This document shows positions 15,506 through 21,771 of a DNA stretch of 22,853 nucleotides, one piece after another (the stretch's first letter is position 1; every line of letters begins with the position of its first letter). Both the position numbers and the translations under genes were made by a program. The notes under the pieces are model-generated. The model saw only the letters and a list, made by a program, of their open reading frames with translations, ran no database searches and was not told the DNA's origin. This DNA is from Flavobacteriales bacterium (GTDB lineage: Bacteria > Bacteroidota > Bacteroidia > Flavobacteriales_F > PHOS-HE28). The stretch lies in the NCBI GenBank assembly GCA_020854015.1, contig JADZGG010000308.1, positions 1 through 22,853 on the forward strand, in the 5' to 3' direction.

Positions 15506-17041
15506 TCAGTCCAAGGGCAGCGTTCGCACGAAATCCAGCGATGCCTCCATGAGGTCGTGCATCACCACATCCTTCTTCACGAAAGGCACCCGCTCGCGGA
15601 AGGCGGCAACGAGCGACTCGAGGCGGCCCGAGGTCTTGGCCGGACGGCGGAACTGGAGCGCCTGTGCGGCGCTGAGCAGTTCGATGGCGAGCACGCGCTC
15701 CACATCGTTCACCACCTGCCAGGTCTTGATGGCTGCGGCGGCACCCATGCTCACGTGGTCTTCCTGTCCGTTGCTGCTATCGATGGTGTCCACGCTGTTG
15801 GGCATGCAGCGTTGCTTGTTGGCGCTCACGAGCGAAGCGGCCGTGTACTGCGGGATCATGAAGCCACTGTTGAGGCCTGGCTCTGCGACGAGGAAGGCCG
15901 GAAGACCACGCTGGCCACCGATCAGCTTGTAACTGCGGCGCTCACTGATGCTCCCCAGCTCGGCCACTGCGATCGCCAGGAAGTCCAGTGCCAATGCGAG
16001 CGGCTGCCCATGGAAATTGCCTGCACTGATCACCAGGTCCTCGTCATCGAACACAGTGGGGTTGTCGGTAACGGCCTCGAGCTCCCGTTCCACCACGCGC
16101 TCCACATAGGCGATGGCATCGCGGCTGGCGCCATGCACCTGTGGTATGCAGCGGAAGGAGTATGGATCCTGCACATGGGCCTTCTTGCGCGTGATGAGCG
16201 CGCTGCCCTCGATCAGGTCGCGCATGCGGCCCGCCACCACGGCCTGCCCAGGATGCGGACGCACCGCGTGCACGGAAGGATGGAAGGGTTCGATGCGTCC
16301 ATCATACGCGTCGAGGCTCACGGCGGCGATGATGTCCGCGAGGTCGGCGAGGCGTGAGGCTTTCAGTGCGAGCAGCGATGCGTAGCTGTTCATGAACTGG
16401 GTGCCGTTGAGCAGCGCGAGCCCTTCCTTGGGGCCGAGCTCGAGCGGTTTCCAGCCCAACTTCTTCAGGGCTTTCGCCGCGGGCATGCGTTCGCCCTTCA
16501 GCACCACTTCGCCAAGGCCGATCAGCGGAAGGCTCAGATGCGCCAGTGGCGCCAGATCCCCGGAAGCGCCGAGCGAGCCGCGCTCGTAGACCACCGGCAG
16601 CATGTCAGCGTTGTGCATGTCCACCAGGCGTTGCACCGTGCTCAATGCGACCGCGCTGTGCCCGAAGGCCATGTTCTGCACCTTCAGCACCAGCATGGCG
16701 CGGACGATCTCCGCAGGCACAGGATCACCGCTGCCGCAGGCATGGCTCATTACCAGGTTCTTCTGCAGCTGCGCCAGGTCCTTCTTCGCGATGGAGGTGC
16801 TGTGCAACGAACCGAAGCCGGTGTTCACGCCGTAGATCGGCGCGTCGCTCTTTTTCAGTCGGTCAGCGAGGTAAGCGTGACTGCGTTTCACCGCGGTGAC
16901 CGCGTCCTTGTTCAGGGCGATGTTGCGGCGCTCCGAAACAATGACGTCGAGCTCATCGAGCTTCAGGCCGACGGTGCCGATAACGTGGAGGGAGGCGACG
17001 GCGCTACGGCCCTTGCCGGACTTGTTCTTCTTGTATGCCAT
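15506..17041 (-). CDS. hutH: Histidine ammonia-lyase (histidase)
   Basis: This 511-residue enzyme of the aromatic amino-acid lyase family deaminates L-histidine to urocanate and ammonia, the first step of histidine degradation. The self-forming MIO cofactor arises from Ala159-Ser160-Gly161 in GSLGASGDLAPLAHL. The catalytic tyrosine (Tyr70) is in YGVNTGFG, and Ser99-His100 (LVMSHACG) is the pair typical of histidine-specific members rather than tyrosine or phenylalanine lyases. Other conserved blocks are LLNGTQFMNSY, QDPYSFRCIPQVHGASRDA, NFHGQP and NGQEDHVSMG. It starts 17 nt after the end of the hisS frame and is followed 12 nt later by a hydrolase. No hutU, hutI or hutG is present in the window. 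Confidence 0.93.
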   Translation of the reverse strand: MAYKKNKSGKGRSAVASLHVIGTVGLKLDELDVIVSERRNIALNKDAVTAVKRSHAYLADRLKKSDAPIYGVNTGFGSLHSTSIAKKDLAQLQKNLVMSHACGSGDPVPAEIVRAMLVLKVQNMAFGHSAVALSTVQRLVDMHNADMLPVVYERGSLGASGDLAPLAHLSLPLIGLGEVVLKGERMPAAKALKKLGWKPLELGPKEGLALLNGTQFMNSYASLLALKASRLADLADIIAAVSLDAYDGRIEPFHPSVHAVRPHPGQAVVAGRMRDLIEGSALITRKKAHVQDPYSFRCIPQVHGASRDAIAYVERVVERELEAVTDNPTVFDDEDLVISAGNFHGQPLALALDFLAIAVAELGSISERRSYKLIGGQRGLPAFLVAEPGLNSGFMIPQYTAASLVSANKQRCMPNSVDTIDSSNGQEDHVSMGAAAAIKTWQVVNDVERVLAIELLSAAQALQFRRPAKTSGRLESLVAAFRERVPFVKKDVVMHDLMEASLDFVRTLPLD

Positions 17042-17058
17042 GGTCTGGGCTTCGAGCG

Positions 17059-18435
17059 TTAGGCTTGAATGGTGTGGATGAGATCCTCCTGCTTCACGGC
17101 TTTCTGCTCACCGGTCCTCATGTCCTTGATGGTGACGATGCCTTGCTGCATCTCGTTCCCGCCGATGATGGCGACGTACGGAATGCCCTTGTCGTCCGCG
17201 GACTTGAACTGCTTGGCCATCGTCACGGCATCGGGCTAAAGCTCTGCGGCGATGCCGGCCTCGCGCACCTGGCGCAACAGCTTCAGGCAATGCAGGGCCT
17301 CGGCCTCACCGAAGTTGGCGAAGAGCAATTTGGTGCTTCCGCCCAGCTCCGCAGGGAACTTGTTCGTCTCCAGCAGCACGTCGTAGATGCGGTCCGCGCC
17401 GAAGCTGATGCCCACGCCGCTCATGTTCTTCAACCCGCACACTCACGTAAGGTCGTCGTATCGACCGCCACCGCAGATGCTGCCGGGCATGGTGCCTTCC
17501 GCAGCCTTCACCTCGAATATGGCGCCGGTGTAATAGTCCAGACCGCGGGCGAGCGTGGGGTCGAACTCGAGCACCGCGCTCTTCATCGTTCCCACAGCAT
17601 TGAACACCGTGTCCAGGTCCTTCAGGCCTTGTTGGGCGATCGATGAGGAGGCCAGCCACTTCTCCAGCTCCGGACGCTGCTGCTTCCAACTGCCCTTCAG
17701 TTCGAACAAGGGGGCGATGCCCTTGATCGCTTCATCGGACACGCCCTTGTTGCGCATCTCCTCCTCCACCTTCTCGCGGCCGATCTTTTCCAGCTTGTCG
17801 ATCGCGGTGACGATGTCGACCACCATGTCCGGCTGGCCGCTCACTTCGGCGATACCGCTGAGCACCTTGCGGTCGTTGACCTTCACCACTACGGGCAGTC
17901 CCAGCGCGGTGAACACGTCATCGAAAAGTTGGACCAACTCCACTTCGTTCAAGAGGCTTGTGCTACCGATCACATCCGCATCGCACTGGTAGAACTCGCG
18001 GTAACGGCCTTTCTGCGGACGGTCAGCACGCCACACCGGTTGGATCTGGTAACGCTTGAAAGGGAAGGCGAGCTCGTGCTGGTGCATCACCACGTAGCGC
18101 GCGAAGGGCACGGTGAGGTCGTAGCGCAATCCTTCGCTTGCGGTCAGCTTCCGCACCTGGTCCGCCACTTGCTTAGCATCACCTCCGCCCGCCGCAAGAG
18201 CCTTGTCCACACCAGACTCGAATGTGCGCCCACGCTCCTGTACCCGGAAGATCAACCTGTCCCCCTCCTCCCCGTACTTGCCAGTGAGGGTCTCGAGGTG
18301 CTCCATGGCCGGCGTTTCCAGCGGCAGGAAGCCGTACTTCCGAAAAACACCGCGGATGGTGTCGAAGATGTACTGGCGGCGGAGCATCTCCACGGGGGAG
18401 AAATCGCGCGTGCCTTTGGGAATGCTTGGCTTCAT
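17059..18435 (-). pseudogene. hisS: Histidyl-tRNA synthetase gene with two in-frame stop codons
   Basis: The frame spans 458 codons plus the terminal TAA (17059-17061), normal for a class II histidyl-tRNA synthetase that charges tRNA-His. Motifs are intact: KGTRDFSPVEM, LRYDLTVPFARYVVMH, the motif-2 region QPVWRADRPQKGRYREFYQC, LARGLDYYTGAIFEV, CGGGRYDDLT, then SGVGISFGADRIYDVL and the anticodon-binding domain ending EDLIHTIQA. The frame is broken by TGA at codon 331 (17443-17445), where family members have Gly between DDLT and VCGLKNMSG. It is broken again by TAG at codon 400 (17236-17238), where Tyr is expected in AEL-Y-PDA. Each is one substitution from a sense codon, and no frameshift is present. 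As read, only residues 1-330 would be made, lacking motif 3 and the anticodon domain. Sequencing error, a decaying copy or readthrough cannot be separated here. Confidence 0.85.
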
Positions 18436-18537
18436 GGAAGAAGGGCGAAGAGCGAAGGAGAAAGGGCGAAGTGCGCCGCGAAAGTACGGGCCGGGGCCGC
18501 AATGGACCGGGAAGGGAACGTGAAGACGTAAGCGTGC
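18436..18537 (-). promoter_or_regulatory. hisS leader with -7-like box and repeated pyrimidine-rich segment
   Basis: This 102-nt gap separates hisS from the upstream T9SS gene. On the minus strand TACTTTCG (18479-18486) is a good -7 match and would give a leader of about 36 nt. That leader is pyrimidine-rich in the mRNA and holds the ten-base unit CTTCGCCCTT twice (18441-18450 and 18462-18471), plus a third CTTCGC at 18452-18457. No T-box or riboswitch structure is recognisable, and no intrinsic terminator for the upstream gene is evident. Confidence 0.35.
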
Positions 18538-20364
18538 TTATTCCACCACGAAGGGGTGGCTGGAGTGGCCGCCGGGGCCATCGAGGCGCAGCAGGTAGAC
18601 CCCAGCCGGAAGCTCCGCGGTACGCAGCCAGGCACGGCCCGCACCGATGACGATCGGAACGCGGACCTCCGCCCCTGACGCATTGAACAGGCGCAAGCTG
18701 CCTTGCTCAAGCAGGGCGGCCACCACGATCAGTTGCTCGTGGGCCGGGTTCGGGAACAGAGAGACGTCCGTCGCCTTCGTCCAGAGCACGCTTTCGGTGT
18801 TCGACAGCGTGGTCGCACCGTTCACGTCGGTCTGACGTATACGGTAGTAGTTGGTACCGACCACGGGGTGCGGATCCAGGCTGACGTAGCTCAGCGTTGT
18901 GCTGCTGTTGCCAGCGCCGGGCACCGTGACCACCGGGACCCATTCCAACAGATCGGCGCTGCGTTCCACTGTGAAGTGGTCGTTGTTATGCTCCGTGGCA
19001 GTACGCCAGTTCAATCGAACACCCGTTGGTGGATCGGCCTTGGCCTCGAACTCCAGCAGTTCGATCGGCAGGGGCGTCTGCGCGTAGTTGATGGTCCCCA
19101 AGGTGAAACGCCGGTTGTTTGCGAGGGCCGTGATCCCGGTGAAGCGATAGATGTTGCCACCAGCGGCCACGGGCGTCGCGACCGGTGTTTCGTCCGCGAA
19201 CGTTCCATCATTGTCCGTGTCCACGAGAAGCCGGATGTCCGAGGCCGTGATCGGGGAGATGCCTGTGAGGTCGAAATCCATGGTAACTGAACCGACGTCA
19301 ACAGCACCGCCGCTCTGGTTCACTTCGCTGACGCGCCATTCACGGAACCAACGTCCTTGTATTCCCGCGGGTAGATCGATCGAACCCCAGGTGCCGACAG
19401 CACCGTTCTGGTGGCCCCAGAACATGAATTCGTTGTTGCCGAGACCTGCGGCGTTGTAGATCCGTACGATCCCTGGGCCCCGCGCATCGGTATGAAGCGC
19501 GCTGGTACTGATGCGCCCGATACCGGCCACATCGTGGTCGTGGTTCCCGTTCGCCGGATCATCCTGTACATAGAGGTTGCCCGTGGTGTGCGGCAGTGCG
19601 TACTTGGCCGAGAGGTAGTTGCTTACGATGATGCGTTGGGCCTGGTTCAGCGGGCTGTTGTAGAAGATCAGTTCGGCCAGGTCCCCGTTCAAGTTCCACC
19701 CGGCCGGACCTTGCACGTTGCCGATGCGCACGGGCTGGTTGTTGGTCTGCGGCAGCTGCAGAAGGCTGGCGTCGGTATAGACCGTGGCGCCCTGGGAATA
19801 GACGTTCCGCGAAGGGAAGATGCCAAGAACGGCCGTGTTGCTGTACTCGATGAGGCTGAAGGACGTGGAGGTGAGCCCGGCAATGGTGGTTGGGGACGAC
19901 AGCAGACCGAAGATGTCGTAGACGGGCAACTGCAAAGCCCCGGAACTCGGGCTCCACATCGCGTAGTTCGTTGTGGTGTTGGCCCCCTTGGAGAACCATG
20001 CGTTGTTGTTCTTCGCCGCATCCACCGCCCCCACCATGAAGAGGTCCCATTGGTTCAGGTCCAGCTTGGCATGGTCCGGCACCTGAAGCTGATCGTCCAC
20101 TCCGTCGAAGTCGATGGAGGCATACCCGTTCTGCGAGGTGCCCACCAGCACAGGTCGCTGGCCCGGTTGTCCAGCGAGGTAAGCGGCATTGTTGGCGTTG
20201 CCGGAACGATCGTTCCAGGCATTCACCAATGGCCCGGAAGTGGTCACCCCTTGATGGGCGGTGAGCCAGAGCACGTTGTTAGCAGCGGAACCAACGCCAC
20301 CAGGCCCGGTCTGGGCACTAGCGAAGAGGTCGAGCAGGAGAGCTATCGACACGAATACACGCAT
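18538..20364 (-). CDS. Large secreted LamG-like protein with T9SS sorting domain
   Basis: This 608-residue exported protein starts with a signal peptide (RVFVSIALLLDLFASAQ). A LamG/concanavalin-like lectin domain follows at about residues 28-255: NVLWLTAHQGV, VNAWNDRSGNANNA, SIDFDGVDDQLQVPDHAKLD, and closing GDLAELIFYNSPLNQAQR. The middle region (about 265-430) has GNHDHDVAGIGRI, MFWGHQNG and RWFREWRV, a module I know in Bacteroidota surface proteins (DUF8202-like). A fibronectin-type segment comes next (about 440-530; PLPIELLEFEA, VRLNWRTATEHNNDHFTVER, NYYRIRQTDVNG). The last ~75 residues are the T9SS type A sorting domain (VSLFPNPAHEQLIVV, AGVYLLRLDG). It is expected on the cell surface, possibly in adhesion or glycan binding; no catalytic domain is seen. 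Confidence 0.85.
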   Translation of the reverse strand: MRVFVSIALLLDLFASAQTGPGGVGSAANNVLWLTAHQGVTTSGPLVNAWNDRSGNANNAAYLAGQPGQRPVLVGTSQNGYASIDFDGVDDQLQVPDHAKLDLNQWDLFMVGAVDAAKNNNAWFSKGANTTTNYAMWSPSSGALQLPVYDIFGLLSSPTTIAGLTSTSFSLIEYSNTAVLGIFPSRNVYSQGATVYTDASLLQLPQTNNQPVRIGNVQGPAGWNLNGDLAELIFYNSPLNQAQRIIVSNYLSAKYALPHTTGNLYVQDDPANGNHDHDVAGIGRISTSALHTDARGPGIVRIYNAAGLGNNEFMFWGHQNGAVGTWGSIDLPAGIQGRWFREWRVSEVNQSGGAVDVGSVTMDFDLTGISPITASDIRLLVDTDNDGTFADETPVATPVAAGGNIYRFTGITALANNRRFTLGTINYAQTPLPIELLEFEAKADPPTGVRLNWRTATEHNNDHFTVERSADLLEWVPVVTVPGAGNSSTTLSYVSLDPHPVVGTNYYRIRQTDVNGATTLSNTESVLWTKATDVSLFPNPAHEQLIVVAALLEQGSLRLFNASGAEVRVPIVIGAGRAWLRTAELPAGVYLLRLDGPGGHSSHPFVVE

Positions 20365-20545
20365 GGCGAGCCGTTGAACGCAAGTGGGCCGCTCAGGGTT
20401 CCCTTCCGAGGCTCCTGAGACCCGTCATATCACTGGTCCTGAGCCATGTCCATTGAAGGAATTCCATCGCAGGGTCCTCCATCCTGTCGAGAATGCCGAC
20501 CTTCGCGGCCCGAAACCGGGGAAATGCCCCGGTGCGCACTGCTCC
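20365..20545. other. Intergenic region between divergent T9SS cargo and J-domain/KTSC genes
   Basis: This 181-nt gap is the longest in the window and should hold promoters for both strands. On the plus side, GACCTTCG (20498-20505) is a one-off -7 candidate followed by a strong hairpin at 20515-20533. On the minus side I see no TAnnTTnG match before the T9SS gene, only a weak imperfect inverted repeat (CTCAGG at 20392-20397 with CCTGAG at 20414-20419). No additional gene is convincing. Confidence 0.35.
20515..20533 (+). other. GC-rich hairpin in the leader of the J-domain/KTSC gene
   Basis: ACCGGGG (20515-20521) pairs perfectly with CCCCGGT (20527-20533) around an AAATG loop. It ends 12 nt before the ATG at 20546 and has no following T-tract, so it is unlikely to be a terminator. 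In the mRNA it would lie next to the ribosome entry site. Confidence 0.5.
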
Positions 20546-20989
20546 ATGAAGAAGATCGCCGACAGCCGCAGGTTACTGGGCGCCGCCCACAACACCACCT
20601 TGAAGGAGCTCAACACGCTCTACAAGGGCCTTATGAAGACCCACCACCCGGACCGGTTCCAGGAGGAGGCCCAGCGCCTGGAGGCTGAGCAGACCAGCCA
20701 GCGCGTGATCGAAGCCTACAAGTTCCTGGAGAGCATCCACCCCGAAACGCACGAGAAGGAGGCTGAGGAGTACACCAAGACCACCGAGACCACGGCGATC
20801 AGCAACTGGAACTACAAGCACATGACGCTGCATGTGAATTTCGGTGACGGTAGCGTGTATGAGTACTTCGGCGTGGGTCCGAACGTCTACAAGAAGTTCG
20901 TGAACACCGACGGCAACGCGCGCTTCGCCCGTCGTCACATCTTCCACGCCTTCCCCTACCGGAAGATCAGCGGACCGAAGCCGGCCTAG
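20546..20989 (+). CDS. J-domain-like plus KTSC-domain protein
   Basis: This 147-residue cytoplasmic protein has two parts. The N-terminal ~70 residues resemble a J-domain: LLGAAHNTTLKELNTLYKGL, then MKTHHPDRF with the His-Pro-Asp tripeptide that stimulates DnaK-type ATPases, then ASQRVIEAYKFL-type helix III (SQRVIEAYKFLESIHPE). The C-terminal ~65 residues, after TTETTAISNWNYK, form a KTSC domain (MTLHVNFGDGSVYEYFGVGP, then KKFVNTDGNARFARRHI), named for its occurrence at the C-terminus of some lysyl-tRNA synthetases. It may recruit Hsp70 to an RNA or tRNA-related partner, which is speculation. ATG 20546 is chosen; in-frame GTG 20384 would add 54 residues without similarity. Its TAG stop shares CTAG with the stop of the opposing Gre gene. 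Confidence 0.75.
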   Translation: MKKIADSRRLLGAAHNTTLKELNTLYKGLMKTHHPDRFQEEAQRLEAEQTSQRVIEAYKFLESIHPETHEKEAEEYTKTTETTAISNWNYKHMTLHVNFGDGSVYEYFGVGPNVYKKFVNTDGNARFARRHIFHAFPYRKISGPKPA

Positions 20990-21495
20990 TCGTAGGTCAC
21001 CACCAGCACTTCCAATTCCTGCTGCATCGCCCCCAAGTCGAAGGCAGCAACTTCACCCGGTCGTTTGCCAAGCAAAGCCCGGGCGATCGGTGCCACGAAG
21101 GCGATCCTGCCCTCCTTCACCGAGGCTTCGTCCACCCCCACGATGTAGAAGGTGTGCTCCTGCCCTGCTTGTGGCCCTTTCAGGAAGCGGAACGTGACCG
21201 CAGCCCCGAATCGCACTTCGTCCGGTGCAGGATCGGGAGGCTCCACCACGCGGGCACTGCCGATGCGTTCGTTCAGCAGTTCCAACCGACCATCGATCTC
21301 GGCCCAGGCCCGCCGACGGGCGTAGTCGCTTTCGTAGGGCAGCGAACGTTCCTGCTCCAACGCAGCGCGCTCATCGAGCAATTGCTGGAGGCCACGCGGG
21401 GTTACGTGATTGGGAACGCCCGGGGGCAGGGGTGCGCGCGGCGGAATGAAGGGCGCTTCCTCCTGATCATCCTCCCTGACGAATCCGCGGCTCAT
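20986..21495 (-). CDS. GreA/GreB-family transcription elongation factor with shortened coiled coil
   Basis: This 169-residue protein opens with a proline-rich acidic N-terminal tail (MSRGFVREDDQEEAPFIPPR). A short coiled coil follows (TPRGLQQLLDERAALEQE to RAWAEIDGRLELLNERI), then a Gre C-terminal FKBP-like domain: VRFGAAVTF, FYIVGVDEASVKEGRIAFV, SPIARALL-like APIARALLGKRPGEVAAFD. Compared with E. coli GreB, the stretch from the start of helix 1 to the conserved Asp-Tyr is about 15 residues shorter, and the tip DRSEN acidic pair is replaced by SLPYES. It should bind RNA polymerase near the secondary channel but may not stimulate RNA cleavage. ATG 21495 is chosen because TTG 21519 falls in the terminator T-tract. 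It converges on the KTSC gene, sharing CTAG. Confidence 0.85.
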   Translation of the reverse strand: MSRGFVREDDQEEAPFIPPRAPLPPGVPNHVTPRGLQQLLDERAALEQERSLPYESDYARRRAWAEIDGRLELLNERIGSARVVEPPDPAPDEVRFGAAVTFRFLKGPQAGQEHTFYIVGVDEASVKEGRIAFVAPIARALLGKRPGEVAAFDLGAMQQELEVLVVTYD

Positions 21496-21512
21496 GGGTC
21501 TGGTCGTTGTGC

Positions 21513-21541
21513 AAAGCAAAAGCCCGGCTGATCACCGGGCT
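21513..21541 (-). terminator. Rho-independent terminator after the 40-residue protein gene
   Basis: On the minus strand AGCCCGG and CCGGGCT form a perfect 7-bp stem around the loop TGATCAG, followed by TTTGCTTT. It lies 54 nt past the stop of the small gene at 21596. It also ends only 17 nt before the Gre-family ATG (21495), so it could attenuate readthrough into that gene. Confidence 0.75.
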
Positions 21542-21595
21542 CCTGTAATTGGCGGCAGGGTAGACCTGCGCTCAAGGTATGCGATGGGACCACCC

Positions 21596-21718
21596 TTAGG
21601 CGGTCTTCTCATTTTTCGTGGGCTTCTGTTCGGCAGCCGCTTTTTCGGCCTTCAAGCGGGCGATCTTCTGGGTGGCTTTGCGCTTGCGGATGGCTTGCGC
21701 CTGTGAATCCTGTGCCAT
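21596..21718 (-). CDS. Small basic helical protein, 40 residues
   Basis: I do not recognise a named family. The 40-residue product starts MAQDSQAQAIRKRKATQKIA and continues with RLKAEKAAAEQKPTKNEKTA before TAA. It is rich in Lys, Ala, Gln and Arg, has no hydrophobic segment, and is predicted by eye to be one amphipathic or coiled-coil helix with a disordered end. The case for a real gene is positional: ATG with an upstream A/G-rich GAGAAACA, a TACATTTG -7 box ending 19 nt before the start, a strong terminator 54 nt after the stop, and no competing gene on either strand. Its charge suggests RNA, DNA or ribosome contact, which is inference. It sits between ettA and the Gre-family gene, both translation/transcription factors. 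Confidence 0.6.
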   Translation of the reverse strand: MAQDSQAQAIRKRKATQKIARLKAEKAAAEQKPTKNEKTA

Positions 21719-21737
21719 TGTTTCTCGGTTTGGGCTG

Positions 21738-21745
21738 CAAATGTA
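21738..21745 (-). promoter_or_regulatory. Putative -7 promoter box for the 40-residue protein gene
   Basis: TACATTTG on the minus strand is a perfect match to the Bacteroidota -7 consensus TAnnTTTG. It lies in the 53-nt gap between the ettA stop and the small gene ATG, 19 nt before that ATG. No TTG appears at the usual -33 distance. Confidence 0.5.
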
Positions 21746-21771
21746 GGATTGTCCGGGGAATGGGCGATCGG

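Noticed and set aside
15557..16357. A 266-codon plus-strand open frame opposite hutH
   Set aside because: It is a shadow of hutH, whose motifs cover the whole interval. No start context or domain supports it.
15506..17041. Tyrosine or phenylalanine ammonia-lyase instead of histidase
   Set aside because: The Ser-His pair in LVMSHACG and the overall sequence fit histidine ammonia-lyase. No pigment or aryl-polyene type gene cluster surrounds it.
17236..17442. Separate 68-residue gene between the two hisS stops
   Set aside because: It is the internal hisS segment (SGVGISFGADRI and following), and no independent start is expected there.
17236..17445. Selenocysteine or stop-codon reassignment at the hisS TGA and TAG
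   Set aside because: One stop is TGA and the other TAG, both at sites where homologues have Gly and Tyr, and neighbours use both codons as real terminators. No SECIS-like element is apparent. Kept only as a remote readthrough option in the findings.
19411..20418. A 335-codon plus-strand open frame opposite the large T9SS gene
   Set aside because: The opposite strand encodes recognisable LamG and sorting domains. The plus-strand product has no domain, and long shadows are common in GC-rich DNA.
20384..20545. 54-residue N-terminal extension of the KTSC protein from GTG 20384
   Set aside because: It has no domain similarity and would include the putative promoter and hairpin. ATG 20546 begins exactly at the J-domain-like part.
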